Positions 1-8,008 of a stretch of DNA of 34,446 nt are shown piece by piece. Positions within the stretch are counted from its first letter, which is position 1; each line of letters opens with the position of its first letter. The notes under the pieces are model-generated. The model did no database searches. It had not been told where the DNA came from and saw only the letters and a list, made by a program, of their open reading frames with translations. Position numbers and translations under genes: made by a program. Source of the DNA: Pseudomonadota bacterium (GTDB lineage: Bacteria > Pseudomonadota > Alphaproteobacteria > Micropepsales > Micropepsaceae); assembly GCA_025360685.1 (NCBI GenBank), contig JANYBR010000505.1, positions 1-34,446 of the forward strand, in the 5' to 3' direction.

Positions 1-607
1 CCAGAATGAGCGGATTGTGGGCGATCGCGACGGCGCCCAGCAGTGCCATGACGAGGAACCACACCACCATCACCGGGCCGAACAGCTTGCCGATACTCTC
101 CGTGCCGAAACGCTGCAGCACGAACAGGCCGATCAAAATGACCAAGGTGAGGGGCAGGATCGCTTCCTTCAGGCTTTCGCTCTCGACACCAAGACCTTCG
201 ACCGCGCTGAGCACCGAGATTGCCGGCGTCAGCATGCCGTCGCCGTAGAACAGAGCCAGGCCCGCGAGCGAAACCAGCGCGATCGCCGTCTTCAGGCGCC
301 GGCCCAAGCCGCTCGAGCGGTGCGCGAGCGCCGCCAGGGCCATCACGCCGCCTTCGCCATTGTTGTCGGCGCGCATGATGAAGAAGACATACTTGACCGT
401 CACCACGATCATCAACGACCAGAAGATCAGCGACAGCGCGCCGAGTACGGCGGGGGCCGCGGGAAGATTTCCGCCGGCCGCGATCACCGACTGCTTCACG
501 GCGTAGAGCGGGCTGGTGCCGATATCGCCGAACACCACGCCGAGCGCGCCTAGGGTGAGACCAGCTTCACGACGGAACGATGAACTCTGGATTGCTGTCG
601 ACGTCAT
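1..607 (-). CDS. kup: KUP family potassium uptake transporter, second tandem copy (3' end outside window)
   Basis: The reading frame opens with ATG at 607, directly after the TAA (608-610) of the preceding kup gene, and runs off the left edge, so only about 202 N-terminal residues are visible. The product is an inner-membrane K+/H+ symporter of the KUP/HAK/KT family. Visible hallmarks are the family signature GDIGTSPLYA (residues 27-36), a MRADNNGEGG loop, and the FYGDGMLTPAISVLSA segment shared by KUP proteins. It is closely similar to the upstream copy across the whole visible part, but the N-terminal extension is shorter (about 12 residues before the conserved core, against about 37). With no intergenic space, it is almost certainly co-transcribed and translationally coupled to the first copy. 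Family assignment is very secure; whether the two copies differ in affinity or regulation cannot be read from the sequence. Confidence 0.95.
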   Translation of the reverse strand, partial: MTSTAIQSSSFRREAGLTLGALGVVFGDIGTSPLYAVKQSVIAAGGNLPAAPAVLGALSLIFWSLMIVVTVKYVFFIMRADNNGEGGVMALAALAHRSSGLGRRLKTAIALVSLAGLALFYGDGMLTPAISVLSAVEGLGVESESLKEAILPLTLVILIGLFVLQRFGTESIGKLFGPVMVVWFLVMALLGAVAIAHNPLIL

Positions 608-2566
608 TTAAATCGAGACCTGTGTTCCCAACTCGACGACGCGATTGGGCGGCAGATGATAAAACCGCGCGGGAGAAAGGGCATTGGCTGCCAGTTGCAT
701 GTAGAGCCAGGTGCGCCAGCGGCCGAGTTCGGAATGCTCGGCCGGCACCAGGGTTTCGCGGCCGATGAAGAAGGTGGCCGTGTCGACGTCGATGACGATG
801 CCGAACGGGCGGGCTTGGGCCAGCGCCGCGGGCACGTCGGGCGTCTCGAAGAATCCGTGGTGGATGCGGACGTTGAAAAAGCCCTTGCCCAGCTTTTGCA
901 CCTCAAGCCGCTTGGCGGCCGGCACGATCGGCGTGTCTTCGACTGTGACGTTGCAGATGATCACCCGCTCGTGGAGCACCTTGTTGTGCTTGAGATTGTG
1001 CAGCAGCGCACCGGGAACGATGTCGTTGCGCGCGGACAGGAAAACGGAGGTGCCTGCGACGCGGACCGGGGTCTTGTCGGCGCGTTCCAGGAACAGGTTC
1101 ATCGGCAGCGAGTCGTTGCGGATGCGTTCCAGATGCACGCGGCGGCCCAGCCGCCACGTCTCCATAACCAGGAACACGCCGGCGGCGATGGCGAGCGGCA
1201 ACCAGCCGCCTTGCGGAATCTTGAGCAGGTTCGCCAGCAGCATCGTGACGTCGATGAGTCCGAGCACGCCGAACACAGCCACCGCCAGCTTGACGCCCCA
1301 ATGCCATTGCCGCGCCGCCACGAGCGAGACATGGAACGTGTCGATCACCATCACACCGGTGACCGCGATGCCATAGGCCGCAGCCAGCGCGCCCGAGCTG
1401 TGGAAAATCAGCACGATCAGAACCACGCCGATCAGCAATCCGGCGTTCATGCGCGGCACGTAGATCTGGCCGAAGTCGCTCATCGAGGTGTGGCGAATTT
1501 CCATGCGCGGCAGCTGGCCGAGCTGCACCGCCTGGCGCGTCATCGAGAACACGCCGGAGATCACGGCCTGCGAGGCTATGATTGTGGCAAAAGTTGCGAG
1601 GATCACCATCGGATAGTGCGCCCAGCTCGGTCCCATCGAATAGAACGCGGTCGCCGCACGATGCGGGTTCAGCAACACCGAGGCGCCTTGCCCGAAATAG
1701 TTCAACACCAGCGCTGGCAACGCGACGAAGAACCAGGCGGCGCGGATCGGCGCCTTTCCGAAATGGCCCATGTCGGCATAGAGCGCCTCGCAGCCGGTGA
1801 CGGCCAGCACGACCGAGCCGAGTGCCACGAAGGCCGTCCAGGGCTCGTGCACGAACAAGGCGATGCCGTACCAGGGGTTCAGCGCGGTCAGGATGATCGG
1901 CGCACGGATGATCCAGCTGATGCCCAGAATCGAGAGCACCGCGAACCACACAATCATCACCGGGCCGAACAGCCGGCCGATGCGCGCCGTGCCGCGGCTT
2001 TGGTACAGAAATAACGCCACCAGGATGGCGAGCGTGAGGGGAATGACGAGCGGCTCGAAGGTGCGGCTGCCGATCGTCAGTCCTTCCACGGCGCTCAATA
2101 CCGAGATGGCCGGGGTCAACATGCCGTCGCCGTAGAAGAGGGCCAGGCCGATGATCGCACCGAAGCCGATCATGGTCTTGATGCGCCGACCCAGACGCGG
2201 GGAGCGATGCGCCAAGGTGGCGAGTGCCAGCACTCCGCCTTCGCCGTCATTGTCCGCCCGCATGATGAGCGTGACGTATTTCAGGGTGACGATGATGATG
2301 AGCGCCCACAGAATGAGCGACAGCGCACCGAAAATCGCGGCGTGTCCTGGAACAGTGCCGCCGGTGGCCAGCACCGTCTCGCGCATGGCGTAGAGCGGGC
2401 TGGTGCCGATATCGCCGAACACCACGCCGAGTGCGCCGAGGGTGAGCACGGCGTCGCGCTTGAGCGAGCGCGGTTCCACCACCGCGTCAGCTGCGAGCGG
2501 CCCGTCGGCCGGGGCGAGCAAATCGTTCGCCAGCTGGTTTGGCGCGGTTGCGTCGGTCTTGCTCAC
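608..2566 (-). CDS. kup: KUP family potassium uptake transporter, first tandem copy
   Basis: This is a complete 652-residue KUP transporter, importing K+ with H+ across the inner membrane. The GDIGTSPLYA signature is at residues 51-60, followed by a MRADNDGEGG loop, FYGDGMLTPAISVLSA, and about twelve hydrophobic segments in the first roughly 460 residues. A soluble C-terminal domain of about 170 residues follows, which is the usual layout and length for the family. The start is GTG at 2566, since no in-frame ATG precedes the conserved core sensibly; a 7-codon reading frame ends in a TGA that overlaps this GTG (sequence GTGA), so re-initiation may contribute. The leader contains a stable hairpin (2618-2657). 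The next gene, a second kup, starts at the base after the stop codon, so the pair forms one transcription unit. The tandem duplication is unusual but both copies look intact where visible. Confidence 0.97.
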   Translation of the reverse strand: MSKTDATAPNQLANDLLAPADGPLAADAVVEPRSLKRDAVLTLGALGVVFGDIGTSPLYAMRETVLATGGTVPGHAAIFGALSLILWALIIIVTLKYVTLIMRADNDGEGGVLALATLAHRSPRLGRRIKTMIGFGAIIGLALFYGDGMLTPAISVLSAVEGLTIGSRTFEPLVIPLTLAILVALFLYQSRGTARIGRLFGPVMIVWFAVLSILGISWIIRAPIILTALNPWYGIALFVHEPWTAFVALGSVVLAVTGCEALYADMGHFGKAPIRAAWFFVALPALVLNYFGQGASVLLNPHRAATAFYSMGPSWAHYPMVILATFATIIASQAVISGVFSMTRQAVQLGQLPRMEIRHTSMSDFGQIYVPRMNAGLLIGVVLIVLIFHSSGALAAAYGIAVTGVMVIDTFHVSLVAARQWHWGVKLAVAVFGVLGLIDVTMLLANLLKIPQGGWLPLAIAAGVFLVMETWRLGRRVHLERIRNDSLPMNLFLERADKTPVRVAGTSVFLSARNDIVPGALLHNLKHNKVLHERVIICNVTVEDTPIVPAAKRLEVQKLGKGFFNVRIHHGFFETPDVPAALAQARPFGIVIDVDTATFFIGRETLVPAEHSELGRWRTWLYMQLAANALSPARFYHLPPNRVVELGTQVSI

Positions 2567-2586
2567 GGGGTTCGGCTGAGGCTCAT
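2563..2586 (-). other. Possible 7-codon upstream reading frame coupled to kup
   Basis: On the minus strand an ATG at 2586 opens a frame encoding MSLSRTP that stops at TGA (2563-2565). The stop overlaps the GTG start of kup as GTGA, the arrangement used for translational coupling. There is no strong Shine-Dalgarno sequence before either start. This may be a chance short frame; it is listed because its stop coincides exactly with the kup start. Confidence 0.25.
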
Positions 2587-2617
2587 CCGACTAAGCGGCG
2601 AAGCGAAGCCGGCGTTA

Positions 2618-2657
2618 CGCCTATCCGCCCTTTCCGCGAGGGCGCGGACCATAGGCG
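2618..2657 (-). promoter_or_regulatory. Structured 5' leader hairpin upstream of kup
   Basis: A 7-bp perfect outer stem pairs CGCCTAT (2618-2624) with ATAGGCG (2651-2657). Inside it two mutually exclusive stems can form: TCCGCG (2633-2638) with CGCGGA (2643-2648) around a 4-base loop, or CGCCC (2626-2630) with GGGCG (2640-2644). The element lies about 50-90 bases before the kup start, in a 160-base gap otherwise without genes. Nested alternative pairing in the leader of an ion transporter is consistent with RNA-level control, but I match it to no named riboswitch and GC-rich DNA forms hairpins easily. Confidence 0.35.
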
Positions 2658-2726
2658 CACGCCTCCCGGCGGCAAAGAGGGGCGAGGCGGAATGGCGCAG
2701 GATCACACCTAACCCGCTGTTTTTGT

Positions 2727-3446
2727 TTAGTTAGTCGGTCGAGAACGGTTAAATCGCGGGGCCGCGGGATAGGCCGGTGTCGCGGTCGAAGCGGCAATCA
2801 AACGGCCGATCGGATCGCTAATCAAGTCGCGGTTCGAGGCGATCTCCGGACTGGCCTGCGCCGGAGCCGGGCCGATGAAACCCTGAACGACATAGATCTT
2901 CGTGCCCCAGCTGCCGGAGCGGATGTTCCAGACCTTCACCTGGCTCCAGTCATTGTCGGGACTGACGTCGAGCACCGGATCGTTGACGTAGATCGCACCG
3001 TCATTGAGCCAGTTGGCGTGATCGATGCGGATCTCGCGTGGCGAGATCATGCGGCGGACCACCGCGACATGGGCATGGTGACGTCCGGCATAGTTTTTCA
3101 GGACCATAATCGCACCATCGACCGGGGCCGTACTGCGGTCGTAAACGCCGGCGGCCTTCTGCCACCAGGTGTAAGCGTCGCCATGGATATCCACAGAAGA
3201 ATGTGCCCGGGCGTAGGGCACGCATTGCAGGCGCGCGCCGCCGACCAAGGCCGGACCCGAGTCGGAGTCATCATCCGGGAACAGCGTCGGATCGTCCGCC
3301 GGTGCGGCCGGAGTCGTGGCCCGGCTTGGCCGGGCATAGGCCAAGTCGTTCGACACCGGTCGGCTCTCGCTTATTACGCCACAGCCCGCTAGCAGCGAAC
3401 ACACGGTAACAGCGCAGGCCAGATCGGCCAGAGTTCCAAACGTCAT
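2727..3446 (-). CDS. CHAP-domain lipoprotein, probable cell-wall amidase/endopeptidase
   Basis: This is a 239-residue protein starting at ATG 3446, chosen because GAGGGA lies at a good distance upstream and the first residues form a lipoprotein signal with lipobox LAGC (acylated Cys22). An upstream GTG/ATG-type extension would bury the signal. After a proline/aspartate-rich linker (about 30-65) comes a CHAP (NlpC/P60-like) papain fold. The candidate catalytic Cys75 is in LQCVPYAR, His126 in HHAHVAVV, and Asn145 in IDHANW, matching the Cys-His-Asn order of the family. CHAP proteins cleave peptide bonds or amide links in peptidoglycan; the lipobox predicts anchoring in the outer or inner membrane facing the periplasm. 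It lies between kup and a glycosyltransferase on the same strand, with its own AT-rich upstream region, so it is probably transcribed separately. The fold is fairly secure; the exact bond cleaved is unknown. Confidence 0.85.
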   Translation of the reverse strand: MTFGTLADLACAVTVCSLLAGCGVISESRPVSNDLAYARPSRATTPAAPADDPTLFPDDDSDSGPALVGGARLQCVPYARAHSSVDIHGDAYTWWQKAAGVYDRSTAPVDGAIMVLKNYAGRHHAHVAVVRRMISPREIRIDHANWLNDGAIYVNDPVLDVSPDNDWSQVKVWNIRSGSWGTKIYVVQGFIGPAPAQASPEIASNRDLISDPIGRLIAASTATPAYPAAPRFNRSRPTN

Positions 3447-3499
3447 GAATTGTCCCTCAAACGCCCGGGCAGCAGCTAGGGGGCCTTGCCACGGGGATC

Positions 3500-3528
3500 G
3501 GTTCAAAACGCAACTAGCCAATTGAACC
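3500..3528 (-). promoter_or_regulatory. Inverted repeat upstream of the CHAP lipoprotein gene
   Basis: GGTTCAA (3500-3506) and TTGAACC (3522-3528) are a perfect 7-bp inverted repeat, 15 bases apart, located 54-82 bases upstream of the lipoprotein start. The surrounding gap is AT-rich (TTAATAAATTAG near 3541-3553), unlike the rest of the window. This is a reasonable promoter/operator position, but no -35/-10 pair is clear enough to call. Confidence 0.35.
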
Positions 3529-3564
3529 ACGTTTGAAAAGCTAATTTATTAATTGCTTTTTCCG

Positions 3565-5010
3565 TTATTTTCCGGGCCGGATTTCCCGCGGCGGCAGGGC
3601 ATTGGCCGATCCGGACAGGCCCATGGCCCCAATCGAGACCAGGCCCGTGACGGCAAAGAAGAAGAACGGCGCGCTCCACGCCTGTTCGGCAAAGGCAAAA
3701 ATGGGCAGTAACAAGCCCGCCACAAGCTCCGGCCCGCCGCGCCAGCCGCCGACATAGCGCTCGCCCGAACGAAGGGTGCGCTGGAAATTCATGTGCGAAC
3801 TGAAGAAGGCCTCAAATGTCGCACGCGTATTGGCCAGGATCAGTCCGCTGGGGAAGACCACCGCCAGGCCGATGGAGCGGGCGATGCACGGCAGACGCTC
3901 CCGCCCCAGCATCACCTGGCCCAAATAGAGGTATCCGGTACTGGCAATCAGTCCGAGCGCGGACACCGACAGCCCCAGCAGGGACACGCTCATAATGTAG
4001 ACCACGCCCATATACATGAGTGTCAGGCTGATCACGGCGCTGACGAAGGCGAGCGTGTAGAAGGCGAACTGGATCATCTGCAACGTCATCGCCGTCTTTT
4101 TCCACAGCGGCATCGCACTCGCCCAGATCAAGGGCATGAGCTTGCGCGCGGTCTGGGCATGGCCCTTGGTCCAACGCGCCTGCTGCGCACGCCAGGCGGC
4201 GGCCGTCTCCGGCAATTCGCCCGGCACTTCCACGTCCGACATCAAAGCCGTGCGCCAGCCCTTCATGGCGCAGCGCATCGACAGATCAAGGTCTTCGGTC
4301 AGCGTATCGCCCGTCCAGCCGCCGCCATTGTCGATTGCAGCGCGGCTCCACACGCCGGCAGTACCGTTGAAAGACATCGGCAAACCGGCACGGAAGCGCG
4401 CTTCCTGCTCGACGGAAAAATGCGCGTCAAGCAACATGCCTTGCGCGCGCGTGAGCCAGTTCTTGGTGCGGTTGGCATGTCCCCAACGCGCCTGCACATA
4501 GGCCAGACCGGAGTCGGCGACGAGCGCGGGAACCGTGCGTCGCAGAAAATCGGTCGGCGGCACGAAGTCGGCATCGAAGATCGCCACGTACGGCGCGTCG
4601 CAATGCTTGAGTCCGAAGGCGAGATTGCCGGCCTTGAAACCGGAACGCTCGCCGCGGCGGAGCACTTTCAGATTCACGCCTTCCGGTACGACCATCATGA
4701 TGGCGCGCACCAGCTCTTCGGGATCGCCGCTGCGGCCATCGTCCAGCACCTGGATCTCGAGCTTGTCGCGCGGCCAGTCCATGCGGGCCGCAGCCGCGGC
4801 GACACGAACGGCCAGCGGGCCTTCGTCGCAGACGGGCAGCTGAACCAGCACGCGCGGCAACGCTTCGTCGGGCAGCAGCGGCGTGCGGACGCGGGGTGCC
4901 TCGCGGTACAGCCGCAAGAAGCCCAGAACGACGAGTTGGATGGACAGCACGGCGATGACGCACAGGACGCCAGCGAGCATGCATTGCAATATCAGGGACA
5001 TGCCGGTCAT
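3565..5010 (-). CDS. Membrane glycosyltransferase family 2, processive beta-glycan synthase type
   Basis: This 481-residue inner-membrane glycosyltransferase has an N-terminal membrane segment (about 5-33), a cytoplasmic GT-A domain, and four to five C-terminal membrane segments. The processive GT2 motifs are all present in order: first aspartates at LDDGRSGD (Asp90/91), metal-binding DAD (146-148), catalytic TED (238-240) and the acceptor-binding QQARW (276-280). This set is shared by cellulose synthase, hyaluronan synthase and CslA-like mannan/glucomannan synthases. It probably transfers a nucleotide-sugar to a growing polysaccharide and may also secrete it. No PilZ domain is visible and no bcsB-like, export or modification gene lies nearby, so the product sugar cannot be named. 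No good Shine-Dalgarno precedes the ATG at 5010; an ATG three codons inside is the alternative. Confidence 0.9.
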   Translation of the reverse strand: MTGMSLILQCMLAGVLCVIAVLSIQLVVLGFLRLYREAPRVRTPLLPDEALPRVLVQLPVCDEGPLAVRVAAAAARMDWPRDKLEIQVLDDGRSGDPEELVRAIMMVVPEGVNLKVLRRGERSGFKAGNLAFGLKHCDAPYVAIFDADFVPPTDFLRRTVPALVADSGLAYVQARWGHANRTKNWLTRAQGMLLDAHFSVEQEARFRAGLPMSFNGTAGVWSRAAIDNGGGWTGDTLTEDLDLSMRCAMKGWRTALMSDVEVPGELPETAAAWRAQQARWTKGHAQTARKLMPLIWASAMPLWKKTAMTLQMIQFAFYTLAFVSAVISLTLMYMGVVYIMSVSLLGLSVSALGLIASTGYLYLGQVMLGRERLPCIARSIGLAVVFPSGLILANTRATFEAFFSSHMNFQRTLRSGERYVGGWRGGPELVAGLLLPIFAFAEQAWSAPFFFFAVTGLVSIGAMGLSGSANALPPREIRPGK

Positions 5011-5126
5011 GCGAAGCGTTCGGACCCCACTCGATATCCCGAGAAGACGCCCCGTTGGCCGGGGGGTGTTGGTGTGGCCCGAACTTGTAACGGGCTGTTA
5101 AGCTTTAGCAAGGCCGGACGAAAGGC

Positions 5127-6263
5127 TCAATCGAGGGTGCGACGGAACCTGAGCAGGGCGATGGCCATGGCGGCGAACAGAAAGAGAATGAGCGGCCAGA
5201 CGTCCGGCCAGATCTCCGCCGGTCCGTTGCCCTTGAGCAATATGCCGCGCACAACCCTGAGGAAATGGGTTACCGGCAGCGCTTCCCCGATCCACTGGGC
5301 CCAGACCGGCATGCCCCGAAACGGAAACGCGAAACCCGACAAAAGGATCGAGGGCAAAAGAAAGAATACCATCATCTGCATGGCCTGAAGCTGGCTCTGC
5401 GCGATGGTCGAGAAGGTGTAACCGACCGCCAGGTTGGCCGCGATGAAGACGACCAGGACGCCTCCCAGCAAGCTCAGCGAGCCGATCATGGGCACGCCGA
5501 AGATCAGCCGGGCGGCAAGAAGAACGAGCACGCTCTGCAGCATGCCGACCAGGATGTTGGGCGAAATCTTGCCGATCATGATCTCGGCCGGATGGGTCGG
5601 CATCGCCAGAAGATTCTCGTAGGTGCCGCGCTCGCGCTCGCGAGTCAGTGCCATGGACGTCATCAGCACCATCGTCATCGTCAGAATGACGCCGAGCAGG
5701 CCCGGCACGATATTGAACTGGGTCAGACCTTCGGGATTGTAGAGTGGATGGACGATCGTCAGGAACGGCGGCGCGGTTTGTATCCTTCGCGCCAGCGGAC
5801 CCTTGAGATCGTCGCGCAAGGCGTCGGCGGCAATGCGTCCGATCGCGCCGACTGCGTTTGAGGCGGACGCCGGGTCGGTGGCATCGGCTTCGATCAGCAA
5901 GCTCGGCTGCGCGCCGCGAACGATGTCACGGCTGAAGTTCGCCGGGATATCGATGACGAAGGAGACCTGACCCTCGGCGAGCATGCGCCGGGCTGCGGCG
6001 GGCGAATTCGTCGCCAGCTTGATCTCGTAGTAACCGGAGTTCGCGAGCGCCGCGACGATGGAATCGGAGAATACGCCGGGATCGGAAATCGCCACCGCCG
6101 CGGGCAGATGCTTGGGGTCATTGTTGATGGCAAAACCGAACAGCAGCAATTGCAGGATCGGAATGCCGACGATCATCGCAAAGGTCAGACGGTCGCGGCG
6201 CATCTGGACGAGTTCCTTCGCCAGAATGGCGGCGATACGCGCGGCGGAAAATCGCCGGTTCAA
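5127..6263 (-). CDS. ABC-2 type multidrug/efflux permease (YbhS/YhhJ-like)
   Basis: This 378-residue permease has the ABC-2 architecture: one membrane segment near residues 27-46, a large periplasmic domain (about 48-180), then five membrane segments to the C terminus. The conserved cytoplasmic stretch RERERGTYENLLAMP lies after the second segment and is typical of the family, where it forms the coupling helix region contacting the ATPase. It starts at ATG 6263, overlapping the ATPase stop by 4 bases (ATGA), and is the last gene of the TetR-HlyD-ATPase-permease operon. In E. coli the related ybh locus has two permeases (ybhS, ybhR); only one is present here, so it probably homodimerises. The substrate is not evident. 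About 116 bases separate it from the downstream glycosyltransferase gene. Confidence 0.93.
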   Translation of the reverse strand: MNRRFSAARIAAILAKELVQMRRDRLTFAMIVGIPILQLLLFGFAINNDPKHLPAAVAISDPGVFSDSIVAALANSGYYEIKLATNSPAAARRMLAEGQVSFVIDIPANFSRDIVRGAQPSLLIEADATDPASASNAVGAIGRIAADALRDDLKGPLARRIQTAPPFLTIVHPLYNPEGLTQFNIVPGLLGVILTMTMVLMTSMALTRERERGTYENLLAMPTHPAEIMIGKISPNILVGMLQSVLVLLAARLIFGVPMIGSLSLLGGVLVVFIAANLAVGYTFSTIAQSQLQAMQMMVFFLLPSILLSGFAFPFRGMPVWAQWIGEALPVTHFLRVVRGILLKGNGPAEIWPDVWPLILFLFAAMAIALLRFRRTLD

Positions 6264-7183
6264 GGCTGGTCTCCATTGCCCTGTTCCTGAAGCTGGATAA
6301 AGACGTCCTCGAGGCTGGGCGCGGCCTCATGGAAGGTAAGACCGGGTGCGCCGCGGAACGGCGCGAGTGCGCGCTCCAGCGCGGCGCGGTCGCGGCCGCT
6401 GGCATGCAAAGCGGCGCCGAAAAAGGCTGCGAACTCAACGCCAGGCTCGCCCCGAAGCTTCACAGCAAGAGCGCGCGCGCCGTCGCCTTCGACGATGAAT
6501 GTGAACAGCCCGGAACGTGCAATGACTTCACCGACCGTGCCGCGCGCCACGATCTTTCCCAGGTTGATGAAGACGACGCGATCACAGCGCTCGGCCTCGT
6601 CCATATAGTGGGTGCTGACGAGCACGGTGATGCCGTCGCCGCTCAGCCGATGGATCTCGTCCCAGAAGTCGCGCCGCGCCTTGGGATCCACGCCAGCTGT
6701 CGGCTCGTCGAGCAACAGCAACTTGGGTGAATGCAGCATGCAGGCAGAGAGCGCCAGACGCTGCTTCCAGCCGCCGGAGAGATCGCCGGCCAGCTGGTGC
6801 TGGCGCGTGGTCAGGCCGAGCCGTTCGATCATGGCAGTCACGGCGCCGCGCGCATCGGGCAGTTCGTAGACGCGTGCAACGAACTCCAGATTTTCGCGGA
6901 TCGACAGATCTTCCCAGAAGCTGAAGCGCTGGGTCATGTAGCCGACCTCGCGCTTGATCTGCTCCGGCTGCGTACGAAAATCGTAGCCGAGACAGGTGCC
7001 TTCGCCTGCGTCGGCGTGCAGCAGGCCGCAGAGCATGCGGATCGTCGTGGTCTTGCCCGAGCCGTTGGGACCAAGAAAGCCCCACACTTCACCCTCCGGC
7101 ACAGCGATGTCGGCGGCGTTCACCGCCAACTTGTGGCCGAACCGCTTGGTCAGCCCACGCACATCGATGGCGAACGCGCCCAT
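6260..7183 (-). CDS. ABC transporter ATP-binding subunit of the efflux system
   Basis: This is a 307-residue nucleotide-binding subunit. It shows Walker A GPNGSGKT (38-45), Q-loop region near GYMTQRFSFWEDL, the signature LSGGW (135-139), Walker B LLLLDE (155-160) and the H-loop His192 in STHYMDEAERCD. After about residue 215 there is a DUF4162-like C-terminal extension, common in CcmA-type ATPases paired with ABC-2 permeases. It hydrolyses ATP to drive export through the permease encoded by the next gene, with which it overlaps by 4 bases. Its ATG (7183) directly follows the TAG of the HlyD gene. E. coli YbhF carries two ATPase domains in one chain; this protein has one, so a dimer is expected. 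Assignment is very secure. Confidence 0.96.
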   Translation of the reverse strand: MGAFAIDVRGLTKRFGHKLAVNAADIAVPEGEVWGFLGPNGSGKTTTIRMLCGLLHADAGEGTCLGYDFRTQPEQIKREVGYMTQRFSFWEDLSIRENLEFVARVYELPDARGAVTAMIERLGLTTRQHQLAGDLSGGWKQRLALSACMLHSPKLLLLDEPTAGVDPKARRDFWDEIHRLSGDGITVLVSTHYMDEAERCDRVVFINLGKIVARGTVGEVIARSGLFTFIVEGDGARALAVKLRGEPGVEFAAFFGAALHASGRDRAALERALAPFRGAPGLTFHEAAPSLEDVFIQLQEQGNGDQP

Positions 7184-8008
7184 CTAGCGCGGCCGCACTT
7201 GCACCGGCTGACCGGGATTGAGCTTCAGCCCACCGGGCGCGCGCGCCTCGATCTTGAACACCAGTTTCTCGCGGCTGCCGATCGAGAAGATGACGGGCGG
7301 TGTGAATTCTTCCTGCTGCGCGATGAAGGCGATGGTGGCGGTGATGCCCGGGGCGCAGCCATCACAACGGATCGAGACTTTCTGGCCAAGCTTTATCTGC
7401 GCGAATTGGCTCTCCGGCACAAAGAAGCGGACATAGACGTTTTGCGGCGGCAGGATCGCCACGACCGGCGTCATGGCCGGTGCGTACTCGCCAGCGCGGA
7501 AAAATATGTCTTCGACTCGGCCCGAGGTGCGCGCAATCACGTCGCGCTCGGAGAGTTGGTAGCTCGCATTGGCGAGTGCCGCACGCGCCTGGGCCGCCTG
7601 CGCCGCGATCTGCGCCACCCTTGCCGCCGACTGATCGTAGTTCGCCTTCGCGACATCGTAGTTCTGTTTGGTTCCCGCGTTTGCGCGCAGCAGACCGCCC
7701 TGGCGCACGAGCTCCTTGTGCGTCAGTTCGAGACTGGCCTGGGCTTCGCGCATCTGGCCCTCGGCGAGCGCGATTGCGCCCACCACCTGGTCGCGTGCCG
7801 ATGCCTGGCTCGTATCGTCCAGCGTGAAAAGCAACTGCCCCTGCTTCACCGCATCGCCGCGCTGAACCGCCAGCCGCGCCACCCATCCGGCCTGGGGCGC
7901 CGCGACGAACGCGGTATCGCCTTCGGCGTAACCGAGCCATGCGGAGTCATCCTGCTTTCCGCAGGCCGCGAGCAGGAGGACGAGGACAATCGCCGCCACG
8001 CGTTTCAT
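7184..8008 (-). CDS. HlyD family periplasmic adaptor lipoprotein (YbhG/YhiI-like)
   Basis: This is a 274-residue membrane fusion protein with a lipoprotein signal and lipobox LAAC (Cys16). The biotinyl-lipoyl-like half motif lies at about 34-66 (AAPQAGWVARLAVQRGDAVKQGQ), followed by a long alanine/glutamine-rich coiled-coil hairpin to about 150, the second half motif (ARTSGRVEDIFFRAGEYA), and a beta-barrel domain. It links the inner-membrane ABC exporter to an outer-membrane channel, which is not encoded here and may be a shared TolC-type protein. ATG at 8008 overlaps the TetR stop by 4 bases, and the TAG stop abuts the ATPase ATG. Gene order regulator-adaptor-ATPase-permease matches the E. 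coli cecR(ybiH)-ybhG-ybhF-ybhS arrangement. The adaptor assignment is secure; the cargo is not known. Confidence 0.93.
   Translation of the reverse strand: MKRVAAIVLVLLLAACGKQDDSAWLGYAEGDTAFVAAPQAGWVARLAVQRGDAVKQGQLLFTLDDTSQASARDQVVGAIALAEGQMREAQASLELTHKELVRQGGLLRANAGTKQNYDVAKANYDQSAARVAQIAAQAAQARAALANASYQLSERDVIARTSGRVEDIFFRAGEYAPAMTPVVAILPPQNVYVRFFVPESQFAQIKLGQKVSIRCDGCAPGITATIAFIAQQEEFTPPVIFSIGSREKLVFKIEARAPGGLKLNPGQPVQVRPR

Noticed and set aside
5059..5075. CCCCG/CGGGG hairpin between the permease and glycosyltransferase genes
   Set aside because: Short 5-bp stem with no T-tract on either strand; too weak to call a terminator.
3793..5388. Long plus-strand open frame (531 codons) opposite the glycosyltransferase
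   Set aside because: Antisense shadow of a clear GT2 gene; composition rich in Arg, Gln and His without recognisable motifs.
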